A stretch of 64,000 nucleotides of DNA from Lepidodermella squamata (taxonomy: Eukaryota; Gastrotricha). Positions 47,901-57,161 of the stretch are shown here, one piece after another. The position numbers and the translations under genes were made by a program. The stretch's first letter is position 1; each line of letters starts with the position of its first letter. The stretch is taken from positions 1,116,001-1,180,000 of the forward strand of contig JBLDXI010000033.1 in the NCBI GenBank assembly GCA_047495785.1, read 5' to 3'. Under the pieces are notes generated by a model, which was not told where the DNA came from, made no database searches, and worked only from the letters and a program-made list of their open reading frames with translations.

Positions 47901-50693
47901 GGTTTAGGGTTAGGGTAGTTCGAGTTTCGGGTTTCTACAAAGTTCGATTTTTGGGCCCTTACGCTTCCCCAATAACCATTTTCATGCGGAAAAAATTGAC
48001 TACGCTTTCGGAATCCCGTTTTTCTTTCACATAAACCGAAATCTAGTCATCTGGCATTTCCCTAGTGTTTTCAGCTCAAATTTAATGAAAATAAATATGT
48101 ATGAAAGTTAATTTTGTCATACATAAATATGTATGAAAGGTAAAAATTTCATACATATTTATGTATGAAAGTTGGCACCCTTTAATTTTTATTGCGAAAA
48201 AGTCACTTACTTGACCATCTGATTAGGTCTTCCTCGAATCAGCCAGTTGCAGTGTTCGAAATCTACCGGCATGACATCTTCGACTCCGTAATATGGCGAC
48301 AAAATGTAGCCACTGGTTTCAGACAAAACCCGCTGTTTGCCTTGGCAACGTGGCGCGGGACATTCGGCCAATGTCGCCTCGACATGAAAACCCTCATCCG
48401 TCCGCTCCAGGCCCGTCCTTAGTGTGATAAACGCCTCATTACTCGCAACAGTAATATCAGGCGGCGTCGATCGGCCACATAGCGCGGCTAATCGGTCTGA
48501 AGTGTTAGTCGGTCCGTCAAAAATTAAGGTGGTCGCATGCTGGCACCCATCACCCATTTCGAACTTGACAAAGTGCAGTTTGATACAGTGGCCTTCTTCG
48601 CCGCGAACCGACCAATGGCATTCGTCGTTCGGGAAGTACATGCCGGTGTCGAAGTTCGGACTTTTGATATGAGCAGTGCCTTCGTCGCCATGCGTGACAT
48701 TCACGACATTAGTCCGGCCCTGGCATGTCGCCTTTTTCGGGCGGGGTGTTGACGGGGTGGAAACGGGGGTAGTTCTAGTAGTCGATCTAGACTGGGTAGA
48801 CTCAACTCGAATTTCCGGTACAGTTTCAATCGCAACTTTCGGGTTCTGACTCGTGGTAGTCGTAGTAGGCGCCGGTTCAGTGATAACCTGCGTCAATTTT
48901 CGGTAAAATGTGTACCCTGGGATGTGAACCGTCCGGGTGCATGTGTCCGATTTGAGGAAGCACAGATTTTGCTTATTATTAGCAAATGCGAAGCCTAGAC
49001 AGCGTTGGGTCGAGTTGCATTTAGCCGCGCAGTCATTCAGGTCGAGGGACATTGGCCCTAGGACGATGTTGCCCGGGCAGTTGCCGACAAGGCGCTCGTA
49101 GCCGGGCGGTGGCGGTTGGCTGTTTTGCCACGCGGCTAAATTCGTGCGGTTCAGCGAGTGCTCACAGTAGACGCGGTTAATCTTCAACACATCCATCTCG
49201 CTAAGAGTCTGCTTATTGCCGAGAATTATGTCCGGAAACAGTCTGTGTGTCACCTGGAATAACAGACAAAGCAAAATTAATTAGCGTCATAAAATTTTAT
49301 TCAAATTTTACCGTTGGCTTAGTCATGTCTGTCGAGTAAGCATTGCGCCTGTAGTGCATGATTGATTCGAAATCGTAAGGATCGTCCATGTGCTCGGTGA
49401 CCGGGTCCGAGTACGACGAGAATCGGTCGTCGAGGCCGGTTTGAACGTTCTCCCAGTGCACGGTGACGTAAGTGTCACGGTCAAGGCGCGACGTTTCGTG
49501 GTGGAACCCGAGCACGTGCATCAATAGGTGGGCAATGATGTCGTTCTCAATGCAGCCTTCGCCTAAATTCATCACCGCCGGAGCACTGTGCGGCTGAAGG
49601 CCGAAAGTCGAATAACATCTAAACAATTTCATGATTTTAAAAAAGAAAAATATTTCATACGAAAAACGAACTCTACTAGGCTGTTCGAAATTAGCAAAAT
49701 TGCGCCATGTTCTTCGATTTGATCAGATTCTTCAAAACTTAGGCAAGTCGGCTTTTCGAGATCTTGCATAACCTTTCGGATATACTCTTTCTCAATAGGC
49801 TCTGAAAAAATCATTAAAGTAACATTTTGTTTTATATTTCGATGATAACTTACGAAAAACTGAAATGAACCGGTAAAGAAGTGTTGCGGTCGGCCACCGA
49901 ACTGCACTCGAAACGGGTAGGAGTCGAGGTCCTACTCGGGACACTTTCGCGATAGCACTAGACCATGCGTCGGGGATTTCAGTGGGTGCCGCAATATCAC
50001 CTTGCACCAACTCTGAATAAAATTTGACGTGTAATTAAGGCGGATTAATTTTGGAAAAAATTACCGTAGCACATGTCGTTGTACACACGAATATTGTCAA
50101 CAGAAATGAAACCGCCTCCAAAGCCGAGTTGTAGAGACTTGAATAGAAGCTGAAAATATCAAAAATTCGGTGAAAATTCGAGAAAAATAAATAAATAAAT
50201 CCACCTTAAACATGTAAACATCTTGAACATTGACAAAATCAACATCGCAAGTCGTATCGATGGCGCTTCCGGTTTTCGACCACAGCAGTTCGTTCTCGGC
50301 GTGCTTTTGGCTAACACTAACGTTGAATTGAACATTCGAGCCGCGTATGCAGTAATTAAAGGCGACGCACACGCGACCGGAAGCGACGTTGATAAAATCC
50401 GTCGACATGGTCGATTTGCGGCGGGCGCGCGTGCGCAAAAAGTCAACACGTGAATGCGCGTTTGTCATGTAGCGCATTATTTTCGCCCGTTCTTCCTTTG
50501 ACCGCGCCGCTATTTCCTTTGTCCGAAACCATCCAAATTTAGTGTCGTGTAAAATTGCGATATTGCAAAAATCGGAATCGAAATCGCAGCCGAAAATGGT
50601 TATCGCGTTCGGGTTGGCTGGTACGAAGCTCTTCGACTCAACCAAAGTCGATATGACAGTTAAAGCGAGGGTTTTTAATAAATTGATCAGCAT
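35966..50693 (-). CDS. Giant secreted MAM-astacin(pseudo)-PAN-CUB-sushi protein
   Basis: Twenty exons close in frame (about 4120 codons): 50205-50693, 50065-50149, 49854-50012, 49672-49801, 49312-49618, 48211-49253, 47303-47532, 46058-47248, 45072-45803, 44641-45018, 43659-44585, 43425-43610, 43200-43376, 42790-43146, 41486-42585, 39921-41316, 39680-39856, 36928-39507, 36291-36743, 35966-36234. After the signal peptide (MLINLLKTLALTVIS) come a MAM-like domain, an astacin domain, a PAN-like module with Thr-rich linker, four CUB domains and about 33 sushi (CCP) modules. Two more CUBs and three final sushi modules follow. Thr-rich spacers interrupt the sushi array. The astacin zinc motif reads HLLMHVLGFHHE: all three His remain, but the catalytic Glu is Leu (codon CTA, 49525-49527). 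The SIMHY Met-turn is intact. No membrane anchor is seen. I infer a non-catalytic extracellular scaffold. Most exon joins are phase 1. The inner Met at 50693 was chosen because it begins the signal peptide. Confidence 0.85.
37270..37460 (-). repeat. Thr-codon repeat between the two C-terminal CUB domains
   Basis: On the minus strand, runs of ACN codons encode a poly-Thr/Pro spacer. Similar coding tracts occur at about 41520-41670 and 44190-44290 in the same gene. Confidence 0.75.
39508..39679 (-). repeat. A/T low-complexity intron
   Basis: This intron of the giant gene is almost wholly AAATT/AAATTT simple sequence. Similar low-complexity introns lie at about 42590-42780, 45840-46050 and 47560-47680. 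Others lie in the MAM gene (60890-61160, 61790-62070). Confidence 0.6.
47686..48180. mobile_element. Non-autonomous inverted-repeat element with telomere-like core
   Basis: The element lies in the 678-base intron of the giant gene between its sixth and seventh exons. Arms at about 47695-47778 and 48088-48171 are near-perfect inverted copies of each other over some 80 bases. Each arm contains two or three copies of the palindromic unit TCATACATATTTATGTATGA. A 9-base direct repeat, TTTAATTTT, flanks it (47677-47685 and 48181-48189) and fits a target-site duplication, though it is AT-rich. The interior of about 310 bases has no coding capacity. Long inverted ends plus a 9-base duplication resemble Mutator-like non-autonomous elements; that assignment is inference. 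Confidence 0.7.
47827..47918 (+). repeat. Interstitial telomere-like TTAGGG repeats
   Basis: Degenerate GGGTTA units (GGGTTAGGGTTAGG and variants such as GGTTTAGGG) fill about 90 bases inside the inverted-repeat element. TTAGGG is the commonest animal telomere unit. Confidence 0.75.
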
Positions 50694-52080
50694 TGTTTTT
50701 TCGGGAATTAATGTGTCATTTAATAACAATTTTTTCAACAATTATCTGCGCTGATCTAAATAATAGAAAAAAGTTAATGGGGCATGCATAGGTAGGTTTA
50801 ATTTGCATCCGCTCTAGAAGAAATTCTATGGAAATGTAAAACATGGTGAACTTTGGGGCATCAAGGTTGGAGAAAATACGGCCTCATTTTTATTGCTAGG
50901 TAAGAACGCATTAGTGAGTTATGGAGTGTACCGAGTGCGATGGTAAAATTTCATTATTATTACTACCTAGTACCTGACGCTACTGGCGACGAAAGTTGTA
51001 AAGCAGGAACAAGGTGAAGCTGCTGAAGTAATATCAGATATAGCTGATGTAGGCCGTATAACGTTATGGGGTTACAACGCGCGAGGTGCGCAATATAATG
51101 CGATGGAAAGTACCCACGGGGCCGCGACCCTTTAATAAATCGCTTTTCACCATCGCCTTGTGCGAAACGGCCGTATCACGATCATGGACGTATACCACCG
51201 TGTTGTATAGAGTCATCATCGGCGTCATTATGCGCAGTTTCCGCGCGCGCACTTTGATGACACCTTGTATATGCGCGAATATATGCGCGCGCGCAATAAA
51301 AAGATGCGCGCACTGGCACCGCGAAAGGCCATCTTCACTAATAATAGATTGAATAACGCTGAAGCATACAGCAAGACGGGCTTTTTGCACCACTAGCAAA
51401 ACGCTAATTTCCCGTTTAGCTGACCAGCGCGACGATTGCGCATTTTTCGGCTTTTTCGGCAACTACAGCAGCGCGATGAAAATTGCGCAATTAATTTCAT
51501 TAACGCTTCTTCTTCCTTATCGAACAATACTGGAACGCCAGTCTTCTTGTTACCGCACCGGTTAAAATCTTGTTAAATTAATCGTGATAAAAATAGGTCA
51601 GTCATACAAGTAATAACTGGTGTGCGATTGTGCAAGCCGTAATTTGCTGTTCGCCTTTCTTCGCCGTTTTTGTGTTCACATCATGCGACAAGGTTAACAG
51701 GCGGCAACTCGAGACCTGTGAACATGACTATTACAGTTGTACCGCAAAGCAATCATTAGAACGTCATTTGCGCCGTGAATAGCTGAGTGAATTTCACCAA
51801 GTGCATACATCGACTATTTCGTGTGTGTTTTCCTGTCATTTTGTGATGAGAAATATTCAACGGCGTGTAAAAAAAATTCTGATAAAACTGATAGGTATAC
51901 CACGTCGATAAAGAAATAATATAATAAGGAGAATTTTCATTTCTTGAAATCATTTTGAGGAGCAGAGTTTTGGGTAAAGAACAAAGGCGTTCGTATAACT
52001 AATCGATGCAAAAAATTTTGCAATTAAATGTGGCCGGAAAATCAGTATAAAGTATAAAAAAAATATGGGCCAGATCCCAA
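50694..52080 (+). other. Intergenic region between the giant gene and sHsp 1
   Basis: No coding exon is recognised. It holds the promoter side of the giant gene and CG-dinucleotide-rich simple stretches at about 51240-51300. A GAATTTTCATTTCTTGAA cluster lies at 51931-51948. It contains the GAAnnTTC and TTCnnGAA half-site pairs of heat-shock elements, but in imperfect register. Confidence 0.4.
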
Positions 52081-52289
52081 AAAGAGCACGCTTTTGGCAA
52101 CGTGGAATTGGCGCAGCTAATATTTTTTTAAGGCGCAGCACCTTTGTTCGATTGGCTTCGCTGCGCTCGGCCACGCCGCGAATACGGCTATTTAAAGCCT
52201 GGAAATCGAAGTGAAATTCATCAACACTTCAATCGCTCTAATAAAAGCTTTATTTCTTCGTTAATTTTTTGAGTCTTCCGAATTTCGAA
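52081..52289 (+). promoter_or_regulatory. Conserved promoter and 5'UTR block of sHsp 1
   Basis: This 200-base block is repeated almost unchanged upstream of the second sHsp gene. It contains a hairpin-capable inverted repeat GCGCAGC (52133-52139) and GCTGCGC (52160-52166), and a TATA-like TATTTAAA near 52189. The leader shares TCTAATAAAAGCT with the other copy. Confidence 0.55.
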
Positions 52290-53119
52290 ATGGCCGCTTT
52301 CTACCCGACCTCGACCTACTGCCCGTCGACCATGACTGGCTACCCGACCATGATGGACAAGTACGCCAAGTTCGACTACTACTCGCCAATGAACACCACC
52401 GGCTACTACCCGGGTATGCCCACCGCCGGCCCGATCAACGTGCCCACCACCCCCTTCGCCCGCCCGATGACCACCGGCACCTACGGCTACCCGACTACCT
52501 TCGGCGCTAACACCTGGTTCAACACTCCCTCTGACAGCCTGTGCAACATCGCCTTCCGCCCGTCGTCTGAGCTCGAGAAGTATACCCTGTCGAACCCAAT
52601 CCGCAAGATCGACAACCAGGGCAACCGCCAGCTGTACCTGTGCTTCGAGCTCAAGGGCTTCAAGCCTGAGGAGGTCTGCGTCACCTTGAACAAGGCCGAG
52701 CGCGCCGTCATCGTCGAGGCCGCCCACGACGTCAAGGAGGGCAAGGAGCACCAGATCTCCCGCAAGTACTCGCGCAAGTTCGTCCTGCCCGAGGTGAGTA
52801 GTTCATCGAAATTTCAACCAACTCTAATCTAATGCTTTCCTTAATCTTCTAGACCCTTGCCAAGATCGACCTGACCAAAGTTGAGCTCAAGTCGTGCCTG
52901 ACCCAGGAGGGCTACCTCGTCGTCGAGAGCCAGCTGCCGAAGATGACCACCGAGGAGATCGCCAAGTCGCCGATGATGACCGGTCTCTACAACAAGATGC
53001 CCTACGCCGCCGGCATGGCCCCATCTCCCTACTACCCGGATGGCTTCCACCACTGGTTTTTCGTAGTTGTGGAGCCTGAAGATCCTAAGGCCGTGCCCGT
53101 CACCGTCAAGACCGCCTAA
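52290..53119 (+). CDS. Small heat-shock protein (alpha-crystallin family) 1
   Basis: Two exons, 52290-52793 and 52853-53119, phase 0, intron with GTGAGT and TTCTAG ends. The product is 256 residues. A Tyr/Pro/Thr/Met-rich N-terminal arm of about 105 residues precedes the alpha-crystallin domain (about 115-195). Domain landmarks are NRQLYLCFELKGFKPEEV, VVEAAHDVKEGKEH, SRKYSRKFVLPE and LTQEGYLVVES. A C-terminal extension of about 60 residues follows. Small Hsps are ATP-independent holdase chaperones that form oligomers. The coding part is strikingly rich in C-ending codons compared with neighbouring genes, as in highly expressed genes. The start was chosen at MAAFYP, shared with the second copy; upstream in-frame codons lack a paralogue match. 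The 3'UTR ends in GAAAATAAAA near 53210. Confidence 0.93.
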
Positions 53120-54329
53120 ATCAGCGCGGCTGTTTCGGCTGTTTTGCAATAACTTGTTGTGTGATGTTAAGCAGGATCAAGTGATATAGGTTAATGCATG
53201 CACGAATTATGAAAATAAAATTAAGTGCGTGAATTTCAAGCGTTGCTCTAAAGATATCCAAGAAATTTGAACGTTGATTTGCCAATATAATACGTTCCAG
53301 ATTCTTCTTTACTGAGTATCAAAAGCTAGAATAACAAGACGCAAGACCTCCAAGCAAATTGTTGCTGGAAATGTATGACAGTTATCCTAAAAACGAATGT
53401 ATACCGTATATTCCGTAATAGCTTCATATGCCCGTTATTTTACCGGCCGTCCCGTTTACAACCCCCTTTCAAAGGCCTTCGAAAAAATTGAGCCTCATAC
53501 TCGCAATATAGCTAACCGCGATCTAAATATTAAATCAAACTTTGAAAATCGCATTTAATAATAATTGCGCATTCTTTTATGAAATTTCGTTTCTGAGGCG
53601 TTTGATGGGCGCGTTTGATAGAAAATGGCGAAAAATAGCAGAGTGAGTGAGAGAATTTAAGCAACGAAAATTGCCAAACTAGCTATCGATTTCCTAGCAT
53701 CCATCATTTGAAAAAAACTTTGAATTTTAAATTTTCAAAAAGTTGCATAAAAATGGCTGAAAACTCGCTATCTAACGATGAAGTTCTAGATTTTGATGAA
53801 ACGTTGTTGACTTTAGTTCGAGAATTATCAATTTATTCCAATTTTTACTCAATTTTAATACTTGAAAACCTGCTTTGAAACAATAAGGTCGCATGATCGC
53901 AGTTGTAACACGTCTCTTTTACAACCCCCTTTTTCGGAGCTTTGAAATTACAATGCCCCCTGAAGCTATTACCGAAAATACGGTATATCGTATATCAAAA
54001 GGCAATTCTCCCACTAGCCGATTAGGATATCTTTTTGCATCTCGGCCAAGTCAGTCGCGTGCCTGATCACTAGAACGCCGGTTTTTTTTGTGCATCAAAT
54101 TTGTTTCAATTTTAGGCAAGCCGTTCTGTCGCCCACCCAGCGATACACGACATAGATAATATGGGGCATATTCATTCATGAAATCATGTTGAGGAGCAGA
54201 ATTCTGAGGAAATAGATATAACCAAAAGGGGGTTTTTAATCCCATATGATGAAAACAAATTTGCAAAAAATATCTAAGATTCATTATAAAGATTCTATAT
54301 ATCAAAAAATCAATGGAATATTGGCTGGT
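53120..54329 (+). other. Spacer between the two sHsp genes
   Basis: The 3'UTR of sHsp 1 is followed by about 1.1 kb with no exon recognised. A minus-strand open frame at 54051-54440 runs through the duplicated promoter block and is rejected as coding. Confidence 0.45.
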
Positions 54330-54551
54330 ACCCAGAAAAAATGAGCACGCTTTTGGCAGCGTGGAATCGGCGCAGCCACGAGCTAATAATTTTTTAAGAC
54401 GCAGCACCTTTGTTCGATTGGCTTTGCTGCGCTCGGCCACGCTGCGATTGCGGCTATAAATAAGATGGAAATCGAATCGAAATTCATCATCGCTCTAATA
54501 AAAGCTATATTTCTTCGTTAATTTTTGTGTCTTCACTTTCCGAATTTTGAA
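54330..54551 (+). promoter_or_regulatory. Conserved promoter and 5'UTR block of sHsp 2
   Basis: This matches the block before sHsp 1, including a 35-base stretch (ACCTTTGTTCGATTGGCTT and onward) with one difference. The hairpin CGCAGC (54400-54405) and GCTGCG (54426-54431) is kept. A better TATA box (TATAAATA, about 54455-54462) is present. Confidence 0.6.
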
Positions 54552-55288
54552 ATGGCCGCTTTCTACCCGACCTCGAACTACTGCTCGAGCACACTGACTG
54601 GCTACCCGAACATGATTGACAAGTACGCCAAGTTCGACTACTACTCGCCATTGAACAGCACCCGCTACTACCCGGGTATGCCCACCACCTGGTTCAACAC
54701 CCCATCTGACAGCCTGTGCAACATCGGCTTCCGCCCGGCTTCGGAACTCGAGATGTACACCCTGTCGAACCCGATCCGCATGACCGACGTCGAGGGCAAC
54801 CGCCAGCTGTACCTGTGCTTCGAGCTCAAGGGCTTCAAGCCTGAGGAAATCACCGTCACCCTGAACAAGGCCGAGCGCGCCGTCGTCGTCGAGGCCGCCC
54901 ACGACATCAAGGAGGGCAAGGAGCACCAGATCTCCCGCAAGTACTCGCGCAAGTTCGTCCTGCCCGAGGTGAGTACAATCATCGAAATTTGAATAAACTC
55001 TAACTTAATGCTTCTAACTTGATTGCCTTAATCTTCTAGACCCTTGCCAAGATCGACCTGACCAAGGTTGAGCTCAAGTCGTGCCTGACCGAGAAGGGCC
55101 AGCTCGTCGTCGAGTGCCAGCTGCCGAAGATGACCACCGAGGAGATGGCCAAGTCGCCGGAGCTCTACAGCAAGATGCCCTTCGCCGCCGGCATGGCCCC
55201 CTCCCCCTACTACCCGACTGGCTTCGACCACGTCTTCTGGGTACCTCTTGGCTTCAACCCCAAGCCCGTCACCGTCAAGACTGCCTAA
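54552..55288 (+). CDS. Small heat-shock protein (alpha-crystallin family) 2
   Basis: Two exons, 54552-54968 and 55040-55288, with the intron at the same phase-0 position as its sister (after KFVLPE). The product is 221 residues. The alpha-crystallin domain is nearly identical to that of sHsp 1. The N-terminal arm is about 34 residues shorter: the segment between PGMPT and TWFNTPSD of the first copy is absent. The C-terminal extension differs more (FDHVFWVPLGFNPKP against FHHWFFVVVEPEDPKA). Codon use is again strongly C-ending. The 3'UTR is almost identical to that of copy 1 over about 70 bases, so the duplication or a gene conversion is recent. It should act as a holdase chaperone in the cytosol. 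Confidence 0.93.
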
Positions 55289-55559
55289 ATCAGCGCGGCT
55301 TTTTTGACTATTTACCAAAAACTTGTTATGTGATGTTAAGCAGGATCAAGTGATATAGGTTAATGCATGCACGAATTATGAAAATAAAAAAAATATTTGC
55401 GTGAAGATCAAGCGTTGATCCCAAGATATCGGAAACTGAACAATTGATTTGTTGATTTTACGAAAATGAGGCTTTCTAGATTAATTAAAGATTCTTTACT
55501 GAGTCATACAAACTAGAATAACAAGACCAATTACGACTAATTAAAGAAAAAAATGGCAA

Positions 55560-56973
55560 TTAAGTAGATGCAAGCGGCTGCAGTCCTTGCCAGCTTTCAG
55601 TGTTCAAATTTGTTTTGATCCACTGCAGATACTGGCAGACTCTCTGGTACGCATCAACATTGTTCGCACTGCCACAGTCGGTGTGAAACGAAAGGATACC
55701 CTCAATGTAATACAGGCCAGTAGTAACATCGCGACAAGCCAACGGTCCGCCATTGTCAGCCTATAATATGCGATGGTGATGGCAATTATTAATTTGCAGA
55801 ACAATAAACAGAAAAAGATGAATATACCTGACATCTCGGCTTATCAGCGCTTGTAGCTTTAGCACAGACCATATAACCAAGAGCTGCAATAGTTAGCTTT
55901 TCTTTGTAGCGATTTTGATCTAGGCTTCTAATCGAGTTGGAACATCTATTCGCCTCCAGTAGAAATTGAGGCGATTTTTGCAGGGTTGAATTGCCTTTTA
56001 TATCTGGATTGTCGTAGTTTGTAGACCAACCACTCGACACGCACATTGTCCTTCCAGGTAAGGAATTAGGTCCTTCGCCCAATATGGAACAAGCAGTTGG
56101 TAGGCAAAGAGGAAGGACCGCATTCGTGTAATCAATATCTGCAAAAATGAGGCTGAAAATTAGAATTTTTTATAGCAATTTTTACTTTCAGTTTTGATGA
56201 GTGCAACATCATAACGACTGGAACCCTTCGTAAAATTTGAATGAATGACATTAGATGTCATCTCAACCACGACCTCTCGCGATTCAGTTTTTCTCGATTC
56301 GCTCCGTTTTATAGCTCCAAGATGAGCCGTAATTTTGCTAGCTTCAACAACGCAACTAGCGGCCGTTAGAATTGTATTTGTGTCCAATAAGACTCCACCA
56401 CATGTTCGCTTCCGGTCTGATCCTGTGTCGACCTCTAAACGAACTTGCCACGGTATTTCGAACGGCTGAGCTGAGAAATTTGAGTTTGAAACAGGCCGCC
56501 GAACTGTGTTATTTGTCGTGCTGAAATAATTTGGTAAAGTGCCGCATTTCGCTTGCAATTCCACGTATTTTGGGCCATCTGCAGCCAGGCCTTGAACCGG
56601 CGCCAGCGCTTGGGTTCCATTACCACCAGCCAGGCAAGGGCCGTCATCGCAGTAGTACTTGATTGGAACCGACAAAGCGCGATCTGAACCGCATAAATAC
56701 TCGCAAGATGGAGGAGGTGGAGGGGGACTTGGTACGAAATTTGATTGATAAACAGATCCATCCGGCCAATAGCAAATCGATCCAGCAGGGCATGGTGGTG
56801 GAGGTGGAGCCGGCTCATAAACTATCTTGGTCGTAGTTGGTGCACAGCCATTTACACCTTTTTCAAATAAATGACAATTTTTTCTCTAAATCTTTGTCAA
56901 TCTCACCTTTGCAATGTAGCAGGAGATTACAGATGCTTAAGAACTTAAAGGCTTGAGCAATTTTTAGAGCCAT
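55560..56973 (-). CDS. Serine protease homologue 1 (trypsin fold, catalytically dead)
   Basis: Four exons: 56907-56973, 56186-56857, 55828-56138, 55560-55760. The product is about 416 residues. Signal peptide (MALKIAQAFKFLSICNLLL), then a Pro- and Cys-rich pre-domain (PAPPPPPCPAG, PSPPPPPPSCEYLCG), then a trypsin-like domain from about residue 165. The fold is clear from IPWQVRLEV, CGGVLLDTNTILTAASC, RYDVALIK and ADNGGPLACRD. The catalytic triad is broken: His57 is Ser (TAASC; codon 56355-56357) and Ser195 is Asn (ADNGG; codon 55752-55754). Asp102 remains. The usual activation sequence IVGG is replaced by SNSN. It cannot work as a serine protease by the standard mechanism. Secreted protease homologues can act as cofactors or binding proteins. 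It is the tandem sister of the next gene. Confidence 0.87.
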
Positions 56974-57161
56974 TTGTGAAATTAGCTGACACGAAAACTG
57001 GCATGCTGAACCTCATTCAACACGAAACGTGTTTAGCTTTATTAAAGACTGAAAAAATAAGTAGTATAAACAGCAGAACGGATGCATCGAAACCGGATAG
57101 CTTCCACTCATTCAAATTCAAGAATAAAAGATGGGGGAAGTAGCAATAAGTTATTCAGTTT

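Noticed and set aside
51931-51948. Heat-shock element upstream of sHsp 1
   Set aside because: Half sites GAAttTTC and TTCttGAA are present but not in the continuous alternating register, are about 340 bases from the ATG, and are not kept in the second copy.
51950-52174. Minus-strand frames starting MAERSEANRTK at 51950-52174 and MAERSKANRTK at 54051-54440
   Set aside because: The shared N-terminus only reflects the duplicated sHsp promoter DNA; the frames diverge at once beyond the conserved block.
52125-52180. tRNA-like A-box and B-box motifs in the sHsp promoter block
   Set aside because: TGGCCGAGCGC (minus) and GTTCGATTGG (plus) lie on opposite strands and no cloverleaf can be drawn.
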